29,474 nucleotides of DNA from GCA-2689995 sp964529325 (GTDB lineage Bacteria > Fidelibacterota > Marinisomatia > SCGC-AAA003-L08 > GCA-2689995): assembly GCA_964529325.1 (NCBI GenBank), contig CAZGWH010000026.1, positions 1 through 29,474 of the forward strand. Reading direction: 5' to 3'. How positions within the stretch are numbered: position 1 is the first letter of the stretch; every line of letters begins with the position of its first letter. The notes below the pieces were generated by a model. That model was not told where the DNA came from, did no database searches, and saw only the letters and a program-made list of their open reading frames with translations. Of this stretch, positions 1-9,799 are shown in pieces. Position numbers and translations under genes: made by a program.

Positions 1-4
1 GTTT

Positions 5-34
5 AAACTAAGTTTGTTTTGAAATACTTAGTTT
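5..34 (+). terminator. possible terminator hairpin at the end of the comEC run
   Basis: AAACTAAG (5-12) can pair with CTTAGTTT (27-34) across a 14-base loop, and the plus strand continues as a short T run to 37. It could stop transcription entering from the left, or act in both directions just past the comEC stop codon. The long loop and AT-rich stem make it weak. Confidence 0.3.
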
Positions 35-45
35 TTTCAAAAAAA

Positions 46-2352
46 CTATTTTCTCACTTCCGTATAAAAACTCATCATCAACCCGTCTGAAATAATTGTA
101 ATTGCACCTTGTTCATCCGTTCTAAAAATATCTACTTTATTTTCTAACCATCTATTTACAATATCTTTAGATGGATGTTTAAATTTATTATTTTCACCAA
201 CGGATATAATACCAAAATTTGCTTTTGAATTATTTACAATATCTATACTTGAACTTGTTTTTGAACCATGATGGGCAATTTTAACAACATCACAATTAAT
301 TGCATTTAATAGTTGAGAAATAATAGATTCTGCCTCATGTTCAGCATCACCCAAAAATAAAATTGAATTTTCACCATGGTCAAGTCGAATAGCTAAAGAT
401 GCTTCATTTATATTAGGGGCATTCATTGCATTTAAGCTATCAGGAAATAATGCTGTTAAATAAATCTCACCTAGTTTATACTTTTCACCTGGATTTGGAT
501 ATGATATTACTGACCCATTTTCAGTATGTTGATATAAAATTCTCTTATATAACTTCGTGTGGAATTTATTTTTTGTATCCCAAATATCTTTAATATTAAT
601 ATGATTAGCTAAATAATCAAATCCACCAATATGGTCCGCATGGGGATGTGAAAAAATAGCCAAATCAATTTCTTCTATTCCTAAATATTTTAAATGAGGT
701 AATATGACAGTTCTCCCATAATCTTTACCAAATCCAACATATCCTGCATCAATCAATATTACTCCATTTTTAGAATGAATTATACATGCATCCCCTTGGC
801 CTACATCTAAGAATGTAATCGTAATTTTATCCTGATTAAAATTTTCTTGCCATAACAAAACATTTGAAATAATTAATATATAGATAATCAATGATTGCCA
901 ATATCTAGGGTTTTTAAAATAAAATAGGAGGATTAATCCAAAAAATAACATGAAAATAAGCACATTTGAAAGCCCTCCCAATGATAACATTTGAATATTC
1001 AAACTATCACCATAGATTGAGATTTCATTTAATATTAATCCAATTGTATAAACACATTCTCCATAAAGTGATGCTAAAGAAAGGTTTAAGAAAGAAATTA
1101 TTATTGTAATTATTCCAAATATAACCATTAAAAAAGTAAGTGGAATAATAATGATATTAAAAAATATACCAATTAATGACATTTCATGAAAATGAAATGC
1201 AACAGGAATAAAGGTGCCTAATAGTGCGCCAGAAGATGCGACCATACCTTCAATGAACAACAAAGAATATCGAATTATTCTTGATTTATAATTAAAATGA
1301 TATTTTTCTTTCAAATAATTAAATTGGTTCATAACAAAAATAATCCCTGAAACGGCACCAAAACTAAGCTGGAATCCTACATTAAATAACGAATTTGAAT
1401 TCAATATTAACATTAAAAATGCTGTCCAAGCTAAGATATTCCAAATATCTGGTATTTTTTGACGATATTGTGCATAAGAATACAAAATTCCCAATGTACC
1501 TGCACGAATTACACTGGATGGGTAACCCGTAATTCCCATATAAATTACTAATCCAATAGTAATCAAAATAAATTTATAAAAAGGGTTTAACCTAAAAAGT
1601 TGTGAAATTAAATTTAAAACCATGAATATAAACCCAACATGTAAACCTGAGACAGCAAGCACATGAATTATTCCTAATTGGCGAAACCGTTCTAATAATT
1701 CATAATCTAATTCTCCTTTTTCACCTAATAAAAACCCCATAATTAATGAATTATATGGTTTATCCACGCATTTATTTATTCTTTTATTAATACTTTTTCT
1801 TATTGAAAAATAAAATTTATTTAATGAATAAGGTTGTGATATTACCGAATCAATACGACTATTTAATAAAACTGATTTTATTCCTTTCCTAAGTAGATAT
1901 TTTTTATAATTAAATGCACCTGGATTTCTATTTCCATGAGGTTTTACAAGTTTTCCATTTATTAATAAAATGTCATCTGGAGAAATATCTAAGCTATCTT
2001 TTGAACGAAAAATAGTATTTCCAAAATGATAATTAATTGGATCTAATATATATTCTACTGATTTAGATTTTTGTTTTACAGATTGAACTTTAAAAACGAA
2101 CGAATTAGATTGATTTAATAAATGTGATGGTGGTTCTACAGTAGATTGAAAAATTGAATGATTGATAAATCCAATTGAGATGAGACAAATAGGAACAGCA
2201 ATAAATGTAAATTTACTCCAAATTACCCATACCGAAAACACGAAACAAATTAGGATAGGAATTCCTAAATAAGGAAAATAATCAGCAATTAATATACCAA
2301 TTATTAAGAACGGTAATAATTTTATGGCGGGACGATTTTTTATAAATTGCAT
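46..2352 (-). CDS. comEC: ComEC/Rec2-family DNA uptake channel
   Basis: ComEC is the inner-membrane channel that passes single-stranded DNA into the cytoplasm during natural transformation. The 768-residue length is normal. The N-terminal part has hydrophobic segments and an OB-like DUF4131 region. A multi-pass Competence domain follows from about residue 200, with the typical GIIHVLAVSGLHVGF segment. The C-terminal third is a metallo-beta-lactamase fold: TFLDVGQGDACII, a SHPHADHIGG metal motif, LGDAEHEAE and the KIAHHGSKTSS segment. It is the last gene of a minus-strand run, 13 bases after a small exported protein gene. All metal-binding motifs look intact, so the nuclease-like domain may be active. 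No other competence genes are in the window, so transformability is only inferred. Confidence 0.93.
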   Translation of the reverse strand: MQFIKNRPAIKLLPFLIIGILIADYFPYLGIPILICFVFSVWVIWSKFTFIAVPICLISIGFINHSIFQSTVEPPSHLLNQSNSFVFKVQSVKQKSKSVEYILDPINYHFGNTIFRSKDSLDISPDDILLINGKLVKPHGNRNPGAFNYKKYLLRKGIKSVLLNSRIDSVISQPYSLNKFYFSIRKSINKRINKCVDKPYNSLIMGFLLGEKGELDYELLERFRQLGIIHVLAVSGLHVGFIFMVLNLISQLFRLNPFYKFILITIGLVIYMGITGYPSSVIRAGTLGILYSYAQYRQKIPDIWNILAWTAFLMLILNSNSLFNVGFQLSFGAVSGIIFVMNQFNYLKEKYHFNYKSRIIRYSLLFIEGMVASSGALLGTFIPVAFHFHEMSLIGIFFNIIIIPLTFLMVIFGIITIIISFLNLSLASLYGECVYTIGLILNEISIYGDSLNIQMLSLGGLSNVLIFMLFFGLILLFYFKNPRYWQSLIIYILIISNVLLWQENFNQDKITITFLDVGQGDACIIHSKNGVILIDAGYVGFGKDYGRTVILPHLKYLGIEEIDLAIFSHPHADHIGGFDYLANHINIKDIWDTKNKFHTKLYKRILYQHTENGSVISYPNPGEKYKLGEIYLTALFPDSLNAMNAPNINEASLAIRLDHGENSILFLGDAEHEAESIISQLLNAINCDVVKIAHHGSKTSSSIDIVNNSKANFGIISVGENNKFKHPSKDIVNRWLENKVDIFRTDEQGAITIISDGLMMSFYTEVRK

Positions 2353-2365
2353 AATAAATTACATA

Positions 2366-2806
2366 TTAATTATCTCCAGCATTTCGCCGACTTTGTAATA
2401 AAAACCAATCTGCTCGTTCAATATCACCTTCAGCTCTTAAGCTAATAATACGAATTGATTCCATAATTGAAATATTTTTATTATCAACATCTTGAAAAAA
2501 GGCATCTAACCGACCACTTAGCTCATCAATATTAATTCCCATTTTTACAGAAGTAAATTCTTTCATATTTTGTTCATACATTACAAGAACAAATGGTTTT
2601 TGCCAATATGGATCACCAGCACTTTCATATTTAATTGCATTTTTTAAATGATTATTTAATGTTAATTGGCTTGAATAAAATCCTTTTAAAAAAGTACCTT
2701 TCTCATTTTTTGACCAATTTTCCCAGTCATTTCCACTTAAATTATTATTAAACCCAGAAAATATAAATCCGGTAATTATTAATAAACTAATTAATTTTTT
2801 ATACAT
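2366..2806 (-). CDS. small exported protein of unknown function
   Basis: I do not recognise the family. The 146-residue product begins with MYKKLISLLIITGFIFSGF, a basic start and hydrophobic core typical of a Sec signal peptide, so it is probably periplasmic or surface-exposed. The mature part is polar and apparently helical, without cysteines or a recognised catalytic motif. It mentions no repeats. The gene sits between nadE (2-base gap) and comEC (13-base gap), so it is surely co-transcribed with them. That position does not reveal its job, because the run mixes unrelated housekeeping genes. Confidence 0.65.
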   Translation of the reverse strand: MYKKLISLLIITGFIFSGFNNNLSGNDWENWSKNEKGTFLKGFYSSQLTLNNHLKNAIKYESAGDPYWQKPFVLVMYEQNMKEFTSVKMGINIDELSGRLDAFFQDVDNKNISIMESIRIISLRAEGDIERADWFLLQSRRNAGDN

Positions 2807-2808
2807 AT

Positions 2809-4416
2809 CTATCCTTTAAATTGATTTACGATGGGATATTTTCGTCCCATACCAAATGCCTTTTTAGAAACCCTTATTCCTGGAGAAGCTTGCCTTCGTT
2901 TGAATTCAGAGAATCTAATTTTTCTTAAAATGTCCTGTACATCGTCCCTATCATAACCCCGTCTAGTTAATTGGTGCAAATGTTTATTTTCAGAAATTAT
3001 CTTTTCAACCATGGGCGAAATTTCATTATAATCAAAGGGATCTACTTGATTTTCTCTCAATTCTGCAGATGGCTCTTTATTTATTGAATTTTCAGGAATT
3101 ATACTTTCCCCAAAATATTTATTTATCCAATTTGACAATGAATATACTTGATGTTTATTTAAATCAGAAATTACTCCTATTGCACCACACATATCTCCAT
3201 AAAGTGTTGAATACCCTAACGCTGTTTCTGTTTTATTACTCGTATTTAATAATAATGCATTAAAACTATTTGATAATGCCATTAAAATATTACCTCTAAT
3301 TCGAGCTTGTAAATTTTCCAATGCTAAACTTGGTAATTTCACATCTATATTATTTGAAAGCGTATCTAAAAATTGATTATGAATTTCCTTTATTGGTATA
3401 ATTGAAAAATGTATGCCTAAATTATTTGCTAAATTTTTAGCATCTTCAATACTATGATTGCTCGAAAATTTTGATGGGAGTGCATAACCATAAATATTTT
3501 CATTCCCAAGTGCGTAAGATGCAATTGCACAAGTTAATGCAGAATCTATCCCACCACTTAATCCAATAACAGCTTTTTCATGACCTGTTTTTTGAAAATA
3601 ATCTTTAATACCTAATTTTAATGCTTTAAATAATTGCATTTCTTCTGGCTCTTTAATGAGTTGTTTATTTATTAATTTATCAAAATCTACAACTTCAAAA
3701 CTTTCAGAAAATGAAATGGATTGATGTATAATATTTGCTTTTGAATCTAAACAAAATGAACCACCATCAAATACTAATTCATCTTGCCCACCGATCAAAT
3801 TGCAATACATAAACGGTTTATTATATTGTTTAACCTTTGATTTTGCTATTTGAATTCGTTCATCATTACGATTGATACAAAACGGAGAAGCGGATAAATT
3901 AATAAAAATATCTGAATTTTTATTAGCTAATTCGTTCACAACATCTATATCATTTTCTTTATCCCATAAATCTTCACAAATATGAATACCCAACTTTACC
4001 ACTTCACCACTCATACTAATTTCAACAGGTTGGATATTATTTGATGATGTAAAATATCTATCTTCTTCAAATACATCATATGTTGGAAGCAAGGTTTTAT
4101 CTCGGTATTCAATTGTATTATTGGGTGATAAAATTGCAACCGTATTATATAAATTATTGTCAATTTTCCGAATTGTCCCAATTAAAACTATGCAGTCAAT
4201 CACTTTTTCAGATATAGTCATTAATTCATTTTTTGCTAATTCAATAAATTTTGACTCGAGTAATAAATCTTGAGGAGGATAACCTATTAATGCAAGTTCA
4301 GGAAAAACCATAATATCACAATGTGAAGAATATTTATTAATATACTCAACTATTTTTGAGCAATTTCCTGTTATATCCCCAACGGTAGAATTTATTTGTG
4401 CCAATCCTATTTTCAA
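2809..4416 (-). CDS. nadE: glutamine-dependent NAD+ synthetase
   Basis: The enzyme makes NAD+ from deamido-NAD+ (nicotinate adenine dinucleotide), ATP and glutamine, the last step of NAD synthesis, in the cytoplasm. At 535 residues it is the two-domain form. Residues 1-250 are a nitrilase-type glutaminase with its triad visible as Glu40 (VFPELALIGYPPQDLL), Lys107 (YRDKTLLP) and Cys147 (GIHICEDLW). Residues 255-535 are the synthetase domain, with the PP-loop SGGIDSAL at 287-294 and a later LLNTSNKTETALGY segment. It uses glutamine rather than free ammonia. It lies 3 bases after asnS and 2 bases before the small exported protein gene, in the same run. Confidence 0.96.
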   Translation of the reverse strand: MKIGLAQINSTVGDITGNCSKIVEYINKYSSHCDIMVFPELALIGYPPQDLLLESKFIELAKNELMTISEKVIDCIVLIGTIRKIDNNLYNTVAILSPNNTIEYRDKTLLPTYDVFEEDRYFTSSNNIQPVEISMSGEVVKLGIHICEDLWDKENDIDVVNELANKNSDIFINLSASPFCINRNDERIQIAKSKVKQYNKPFMYCNLIGGQDELVFDGGSFCLDSKANIIHQSISFSESFEVVDFDKLINKQLIKEPEEMQLFKALKLGIKDYFQKTGHEKAVIGLSGGIDSALTCAIASYALGNENIYGYALPSKFSSNHSIEDAKNLANNLGIHFSIIPIKEIHNQFLDTLSNNIDVKLPSLALENLQARIRGNILMALSNSFNALLLNTSNKTETALGYSTLYGDMCGAIGVISDLNKHQVYSLSNWINKYFGESIIPENSINKEPSAELRENQVDPFDYNEISPMVEKIISENKHLHQLTRRGYDRDDVQDILRKIRFSEFKRRQASPGIRVSKKAFGMGRKYPIVNQFKG

Positions 4417-4419
4417 AAA

Positions 4420-5712
4420 TTATGGTCTCAATGTTTGAATCATTCGCGGGTATGGAATTGTTTCTCTGACATGAGGAAGTTTACACAACCATGAAACCAC
4501 CCTTTCAATTCCCATACCAAACCCAGCATGTGGTACAGAACCGTATCGTCTTAAATCTAAATACCATTCAAATTCTTCTTGAGGTAATTTTTCATGTTCA
4601 ATTCGTTCTAATAGAAAATCTAAATTATCTTCCCGTTGAGCTCCACCAATTATTTCTCCATATCCTTCTGGCGCAAGTACATCCATTCCAAGAACTACCT
4701 TTTCATTTTCAGGATCTCTTTTCATATAAAACGCCTTTATTTCTGTAGGGAAACGATGTACTACAACAGGTTTTTCAAATTGTTCTGCAATGTAAGTTTC
4801 TTCTGGTGATCCGAAATCTCCACCCCATTCAAAATCAAATCCACCTTTATGTAACATTTCAACTGCTTCAGTATACGAAATCTTCGGAAATACACCTTTA
4901 AATTTTTCTAAATCTTCAATCTTTCGTTCCAATGTTTCTAAATCAATTTTTCGATTTGTAATCACCCTATCAATAATAAAAGTGATTAATTTTTCTGCCC
5001 ATTCAATATTTTCATCCAATTCACAATATGCAATTTCAGGTTCGACCATCCAAAACTCTGTTAAATGCCGTCTTGTTTTACTCTTTTCAGCTCTAAAGGT
5101 TGGACCAAAATTATATTGCCGACCAAAAGCCATTGCATTTGCTTCACCATAAAGTTGACCAGATTGTGATAAATACGCACTTTCACCAAAATAGTCTGTT
5201 TCAAATAATGTGGTTGTACCTTCACAAGCATTGGAAGTAAAAATAGGTGTATCAACTAAAGTAAAATCATTTGAATCAAAAAAGTCTCTCGTAGCTTTAA
5301 TAATTTCATGACGAATTCTTAAAATAGCATGTTGTCTTTTTGAACGAATCCATAAATGTCGATGGTTCATTAAAAATTCAGTACCATGATCTTTAGGAGA
5401 AATTGGATACCCTTCTATCAACTGATGAATTTCTAAACTTGAAAGTAATAATTCAAATCCTCCTGGAGCTCTATCATTTTTCACAATTTCACCTTCTACC
5501 GAAATAGAAGATTCTTGTGTTAATGTTTTAAATGAATCAAATAATTCTTCTCCAACATCATTTTTTATGACAATACATTGTATAATTCCTGTACCATCTC
5601 TAAAAAGTAAAAAGCCAATTTTACCACTTCGCCTTGAATTATATACCCAACCATTAAGCCTTACTTTTTGTCCTTCATAATTTCCAGCATTTTGAACTAG
5701 AATTTTAACCAT
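4420..5712 (-). CDS. asnS: asparaginyl-tRNA synthetase
   Basis: A cytoplasmic class II aminoacyl-tRNA synthetase that charges tRNA-Asn with asparagine. The 430-residue length is typical of bacterial AsnS. Residues 15-100 form the OB-fold anticodon-binding domain (VRLNGWVYNSRRSGKIGFLLFRDG). The catalytic domain shows motif 2 in FRAEKSKTRRHLTEFWMVEPE and motif 3 in GFGMGIERVVSWL near the C-terminus. The AsnS reading is favoured over AspS by the length and by the EKSKTRRHL motif-2 context. Having this enzyme suggests direct charging of tRNA-Asn. It starts 12 bases after lptE and ends 3 bases before nadE. Confidence 0.97.
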   Translation of the reverse strand: MVKILVQNAGNYEGQKVRLNGWVYNSRRSGKIGFLLFRDGTGIIQCIVIKNDVGEELFDSFKTLTQESSISVEGEIVKNDRAPGGFELLLSSLEIHQLIEGYPISPKDHGTEFLMNHRHLWIRSKRQHAILRIRHEIIKATRDFFDSNDFTLVDTPIFTSNACEGTTTLFETDYFGESAYLSQSGQLYGEANAMAFGRQYNFGPTFRAEKSKTRRHLTEFWMVEPEIAYCELDENIEWAEKLITFIIDRVITNRKIDLETLERKIEDLEKFKGVFPKISYTEAVEMLHKGGFDFEWGGDFGSPEETYIAEQFEKPVVVHRFPTEIKAFYMKRDPENEKVVLGMDVLAPEGYGEIIGGAQREDNLDFLLERIEHEKLPQEEFEWYLDLRRYGSVPHAGFGMGIERVVSWLCKLPHVRETIPYPRMIQTLRP

Positions 5713-5724
5713 ATATTTTCCTTT

Positions 5725-6297
5725 CTACCAAGTAGATGTAATTTGATTTATAATTTCTTCAGATAATTTATCAATAGCAATTCGTAATGCTGATTCACGA
5801 GGAGATCCAAATTCATCATCGTCTTCCGCATCTACTTTTCCATCATTATCATTATCAATTTTATCGGTACTTATATCCGTACCCGTTCCATACGCACCCC
5901 AAGGGTGAAAATTATTATTAAATAGAGATTCATCACGCTTAACATCATGCCAATTTACTTCAACATTAATTTGAATTTGCCATTCTTCAACTCGTTCATA
6001 TTCTGATGAACCTTGGTTATTTAGTGAATAGGTCAGAGGCTTATCATCTAATGATTTTAATACAATCGTTAATCGGCTTTCAGCATCATTTTCATTTGTA
6101 ACTTCTAATATATTTTCTCGAATTAAATAATCAGATACTTGAGCCATTATTTGATCATTTATTCCAAATTCAGTTGTTTCATTTATAATTGGAGCAATAG
6201 CAATCGTTTTGATATGTGGAGGAATTGAACCTCTCACAGAATAATACGAACATCCTTGAATTATAATTAAACTAAATAATAATAAAAGCTTTTTCAT
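5725..6297 (-). CDS. lptE: LptE-like outer-membrane LPS-assembly lipoprotein
   Basis: LptE is the lipoprotein plug of LptD that helps place lipopolysaccharide in the outer leaflet. The 190-residue product has a lipoprotein signal peptide ending in the lipobox IIQGC (Cys16). The family-typical segment IPPHIKTIAIAPIINET (residues 25-41) and a C-terminal amphipathic helix follow. Unusually, residues 148-159 (DNDNDGKVDAED) fit the D-x-D-x-DG-xx-D-xx-D pattern of a calcium-binding loop, set in a very acidic insert before the last helix. Its ATG overlaps the stop of the sigma-54 activator gene as ATGA, so translation is probably coupled. I recall a sigma-54 activator next to lptE in several Bacteroidota-group genomes. 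Confidence 0.85.
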   Translation of the reverse strand: MKKLLLLFSLIIIQGCSYYSVRGSIPPHIKTIAIAPIINETTEFGINDQIMAQVSDYLIRENILEVTNENDAESRLTIVLKSLDDKPLTYSLNNQGSSEYERVEEWQIQINVEVNWHDVKRDESLFNNNFHPWGAYGTGTDISTDKIDNDNDGKVDAEDDDEFGSPRESALRIAIDKLSEEIINQITSTW

Positions 6298-7517
6298 TTT
6301 TTAATAATATTATACTCTTTTATTTTTCTGTATAAAGTTCGCTCAGATAATCCTAATGCATGAGCTGTTTTTCGCCGATTATGATTCAATTTTGTTAATG
6401 TACTCTCAATTAACTCATGTTCAACATCTTTCATAGAAACATCACCTATAGAATCAGGGTCAATTGCAGAAATTCGCCCACTTTCAATATCCATAATTTC
6501 TGAAGGATTTACCTGATTTTCTAAAGGAATATTTGCAGGTAAATATAAGGCTGAATTCATAGGTTGTTCAGATTGAGATTGTGGAATTATTTTTCCACCA
6601 CCATGAATCATTTGCTTTATTTCATTAATTTCTTGTCGTATAAATAATAGTTGTCTGAGAATTAGCTCTCTCTCTACATCATCAGACTCCCTGTCAATAA
6701 ATACGGGTAAATTTGGATTTGTTGAATCACTCCCGGCTAATCCTAATGCCTTTGTAACCATATCACCCGTAATGCGTTGCCCCATTTGAATAACCAAAAG
6801 GCTTTCAACAAAATTCTTTAATTCTCTTACATTACCCGGCCAATGATATTTTTTCATTACTTGAAATGCATCTGATCCAAACCCTTTAAATGAGATATCA
6901 TTTTTTGCTGAAAATTCTAATCCAAATCGTTCCACATATAAATGTAAATCACTAAAATGTTCTTTTAATGATGGAACTCGAATGGTAATTGTCTTTAAAC
7001 GAAAATAAAGATCTTTCCTAAAATTCTCATTATTTACCTCTTCAGCTAAATCTCTATTTGTGGCAGCAATCACCCTTACATCTACTCGTTGCGTTTTTGT
7101 ATCTCCAACTCGAATAAATTCACCATTTTCAATTACTCGTAATAATTTAGCTTGAGTCTCCATAGGCGTTTCACCAATTTCGTCTAAAAAAATTGTCCCT
7201 TTGTGCGCAGATTCAAAATATCCTTTTCGGTCTTCGCCTGCACCTGTAAAACTTCCTTTTTTATGGCCAAAAAGTTCACTTTCAATAATTCCAGCAGGAA
7301 TTGCTCCACAATTTACAATAATATATGGCTCAAACTTTCGCCGACTATTTTTATGTATTGCCTTTGCAACCATTTCTTTGCCTGAGCCAGAATCTCCATT
7401 AATTAATACTGAAATTTCAGTTGGAGCAACCTGCCCAACTAAATGTAGCATATCTCGCATCTCTTCAGATTCACCAATTATTCCAACTGATTTTTGTATT
7501 TTATCTATATCAATCAT
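6294..7517 (-). CDS. sigma-54-dependent transcriptional activator without receiver domain
   Basis: A cytoplasmic AAA+ enhancer-binding protein that remodels RNA polymerase carrying sigma-54. The 407-residue protein begins almost directly with the AAA+ domain: Walker A GDSGSGKE near residue 42, the sigma-54 contact loop GSFTGA, the Walker B region GTIFLDEIGE, and R-finger and sensor segments. Residues 250-350 are a linker. The last 45 residues are a Fis-type helix-turn-helix ending in LSERTLYRKIKEYNIIKK. There is no N-terminal receiver, PAS or GAF domain, so it may be constitutive or controlled by a partner. It ends in TGA overlapping the lptE start and lies 21 bases after uvrB. Its targets are unknown. 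Confidence 0.94.
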   Translation of the reverse strand: MIDIDKIQKSVGIIGESEEMRDMLHLVGQVAPTEISVLINGDSGSGKEMVAKAIHKNSRRKFEPYIIVNCGAIPAGIIESELFGHKKGSFTGAGEDRKGYFESAHKGTIFLDEIGETPMETQAKLLRVIENGEFIRVGDTKTQRVDVRVIAATNRDLAEEVNNENFRKDLYFRLKTITIRVPSLKEHFSDLHLYVERFGLEFSAKNDISFKGFGSDAFQVMKKYHWPGNVRELKNFVESLLVIQMGQRITGDMVTKALGLAGSDSTNPNLPVFIDRESDDVERELILRQLLFIRQEINEIKQMIHGGGKIIPQSQSEQPMNSALYLPANIPLENQVNPSEIMDIESGRISAIDPDSIGDVSMKDVEHELIESTLTKLNHNRRKTAHALGLSERTLYRKIKEYNIIKK

Positions 7518-7538
7518 AATTTTCTCTTAAATTTTGGA

Positions 7539-9542
7539 TTAATTATTCTGTCCTTCTAATCGCTCTTCAATTTCTGTTAATTTATCCCTAACCATTGCCG
7601 CTTTTTCAAATTGTAAATTTCTAGCATATTTAAACATTTTTTTCTTCAACGACTCAATAGCTTCTAAATCTTCCATGTTATCTAATTTTAACTCTGGCAT
7701 TTCTTCAGGGCTTGCATCATAATAATCATTTTTTTCATCTGCAACTGAGGTCGTCAGTTTAATATCATCCACAGATTTATAAATTGTTGCTGGATTGATT
7801 CCTTCTTTTTGATTATATTCATGCTGTAATTTTCGCCGTCTTCCTGTTTCATCAATAACGGCTTGAATAGATTTTGTAATTTTATCTGCAAAAAAAATAA
7901 CTTTACCATTTACATTTCGTGCGGCTCGCCCTGAAACCTGAAGTAATGATGAACGAGAACGCAAAAATCCTTCTTTATCTGCATCAATTACAGCAACAAG
8001 TGAAACCTCTGGTAAATCTAATCCTTCTCGTAATAAGTTGATTCCTACCAGTACATCAAATTCTTTAAGCCTTAGTCCTCTTAATATTTTTACACGTTCA
8101 ATTGTATCAATTCCATAATGTAAATATTTTGCTTTAATATTTACTTCTTCTAAATATTCTGATAAATCTTCAGCACTTTTTTTTGTTAGCGTTGTTACTA
8201 ATACTCGTTCGCTTACATCAATCCGAGATTTAATTTCACTTATTAAATAATCAATTTGACCTGTAGAAGGATGAATTTCTATTGGTGGATCTAATAATCC
8301 TGTAGGGCGAATGATTTGTTCAATAACATGTCCATCAGATTTAATATATTCATACTCTCCAGGTGTCGCTGAAACGAATACAAGTTGATTTACGGTTTCT
8401 TCAAATTCATTAAATTTCATTGGTCGATTATCTTTTGCAGAAGGTAGCCTAAATCCATATTCAATAAGCGTATTTTTTCGTGATAAATCGCCTTTATACA
8501 TCGCTCTAATTTGAGGAATGCTCACATGAGATTCATCCACAAACATGACAAAATCATCTGGAAAAAAATCTAATAATGTATGTGGTCGAGTACCTGATTT
8601 ACGCCCTTCTAAATGACGGCTATAATTTTCAATGCCAGAACAATAACCTAACTCTGTCATCATTTCCATATCATAAAATGTTCGTTGCTCTAATCGCTGA
8701 GCTTCTACCAATAATCCTGCTTCTCGTAAATATTCAAGTCTATCCATTAATTCTGAACGAATATCAACTAAAGCTCTATTTAAATTATCCTGCGTAGTTA
8801 CAAAATGTTTTGCAGGGAAAATAAATAATTCTTTTTGCTCTTTTAATATTTCACCAGAAACGGGATGAAATGAATAAATCTGTTCAATATCATCACCAAA
8901 TAATTCAATTCGATAAGCAATTTCTTCATAAGCTGGATAAATTTCTAAAACATCTCCCCGCACACGAAAAACTCCTGGTTCTAATACTAAATCATTTCTC
9001 ACATAATGAATACTTACTAATTTTTTAAAAATGGGTTTAAGTTCAATTGATGTTTCTACTTGAAAATGTACCATTAATTTAGCGTAATCATCTGGATTTC
9101 CAAGCCCATAAATACAACTGACACTTGAAACAATAATCACATCTTTATGAGTAACCAATGAAGAAGTCGCCTTTAGTCGCATTCGATCAATTTCCTCATT
9201 GATGGACATATCTTTTTCAATGAATAAATCTTTTGTTGGTAAATAGGCTTCAGGCTGATAATAATCATAATAAGAAATGAAGAACTCTACATGATTATCT
9301 GGAAAAAGTGATTTAAATTCACCATAAAGTTGAGCTGCAAGTACTTTATTATGAGATAAAATTAGAGTTGGTTTTTGAACCTTCTCAATCACTTTTGCCA
9401 TAGTGAATGTTTTTCCTGAGCCTGTAATTCCTAAAAGGGTTTGAAATGCTTCCCCATTTGAAAGACCTTCACTTAATTGCTTTATTGCCTTTGGTTGGCT
9501 ACCCTGTGGGTCATAATCTGAATATACTTTAAAATCTGCCAT
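7539..9542 (-). CDS. uvrB: excinuclease ABC subunit B
   Basis: UvrB is the damage-verifying helicase-like core of nucleotide excision repair. It receives DNA from UvrA and recruits UvrC. The 667-residue length is standard. Visible are Walker A LGITGSGKTFT near residue 40, the beta-hairpin region YYDYYQPEAYLP, the DEAD-like motif MFVDESHVSIPQI, helicase motifs V/VI (VGINLLREGLDLPEVSLV and QVSGRAARN), and the C-terminal UVR motif (FEKAAMVRDKLTEIEERL) that contacts UvrC. It is the first gene of the seven-gene minus-strand run. An AGGA sequence lies four bases before the ATG. The upstream region holds only half of a CGAAC-type SOS box, so SOS control is not supported. Confidence 0.99.
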   Translation of the reverse strand: MADFKVYSDYDPQGSQPKAIKQLSEGLSNGEAFQTLLGITGSGKTFTMAKVIEKVQKPTLILSHNKVLAAQLYGEFKSLFPDNHVEFFISYYDYYQPEAYLPTKDLFIEKDMSINEEIDRMRLKATSSLVTHKDVIIVSSVSCIYGLGNPDDYAKLMVHFQVETSIELKPIFKKLVSIHYVRNDLVLEPGVFRVRGDVLEIYPAYEEIAYRIELFGDDIEQIYSFHPVSGEILKEQKELFIFPAKHFVTTQDNLNRALVDIRSELMDRLEYLREAGLLVEAQRLEQRTFYDMEMMTELGYCSGIENYSRHLEGRKSGTRPHTLLDFFPDDFVMFVDESHVSIPQIRAMYKGDLSRKNTLIEYGFRLPSAKDNRPMKFNEFEETVNQLVFVSATPGEYEYIKSDGHVIEQIIRPTGLLDPPIEIHPSTGQIDYLISEIKSRIDVSERVLVTTLTKKSAEDLSEYLEEVNIKAKYLHYGIDTIERVKILRGLRLKEFDVLVGINLLREGLDLPEVSLVAVIDADKEGFLRSRSSLLQVSGRAARNVNGKVIFFADKITKSIQAVIDETGRRRKLQHEYNQKEGINPATIYKSVDDIKLTTSVADEKNDYYDASPEEMPELKLDNMEDLEAIESLKKKMFKYARNLQFEKAAMVRDKLTEIEERLEGQNN

Positions 9543-9613
9543 AATGTCCTATAATTTACCATACTTTTCATGTTCGATAAAATGACAGAATTGCGGAGAA
9601 GAAATTAATTTTA

Positions 9614-9715
9614 AAACCTCGGAGAGGTGACCAATTTATAACACCCATTAAACTAAACAAATATGAACTCTGTAAGAGTGACCTAATAGTCTGCTCCGAT
9701 GGAGCTATTTTTTTT
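9614..9715 (+). repeat. REP-like multi-hairpin repeat, copy 1
   Basis: The 102 bases are identical to those at 10118-10219. Three small hairpins with three-base loops lie in a row: CCTC-GGA-GAGG (9617-9627), ACTCT-GTA-AGAGT (9667-9679) and GCTCC-GAT-GGAGC (9693-9705). The last is followed by TA and a run of eight Ts or more, so on the plus strand it would also work as a terminator. The first two hairpins are each followed by TGACC. The style resembles REP elements mobilised by RAYT (TnpA_REP) transposases; no such gene is in this window. Confidence 0.9.
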
Positions 9716-9740
9716 TGGATGTATTAATTACAAATATAAT

Positions 9741-9753
9741 ACTCCTCTGGAGT
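9741..9753 (+). repeat. solitary hairpin of the same style as the REP-like repeat
   Basis: ACTCC-TCT-GGAGT forms a five-pair stem with a three-base loop, and ATTGACC follows about 20 bases later. Stem, loop size and the nearby TGACC match the hairpins of the 102-base repeat, which suggests a decayed or partial copy. Confidence 0.6.
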
Positions 9754-9799
9754 AAAATAATTTAAAATTGACCACTAATAATAAAAGCAATTAAGCTTG

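Noticed and set aside
3069..3263. Short open frames opposite or within nadE, asnS, uvrB and other clear genes.
   Set aside because: They lie inside strongly supported genes, have no recognisable domains or ribosome-binding sites, and show composition expected of antisense shadows.
9543..9612. A LexA/SOS box upstream of uvrB.
   Set aside because: Only the half-site CGAACATG is present; the inverted half is missing.
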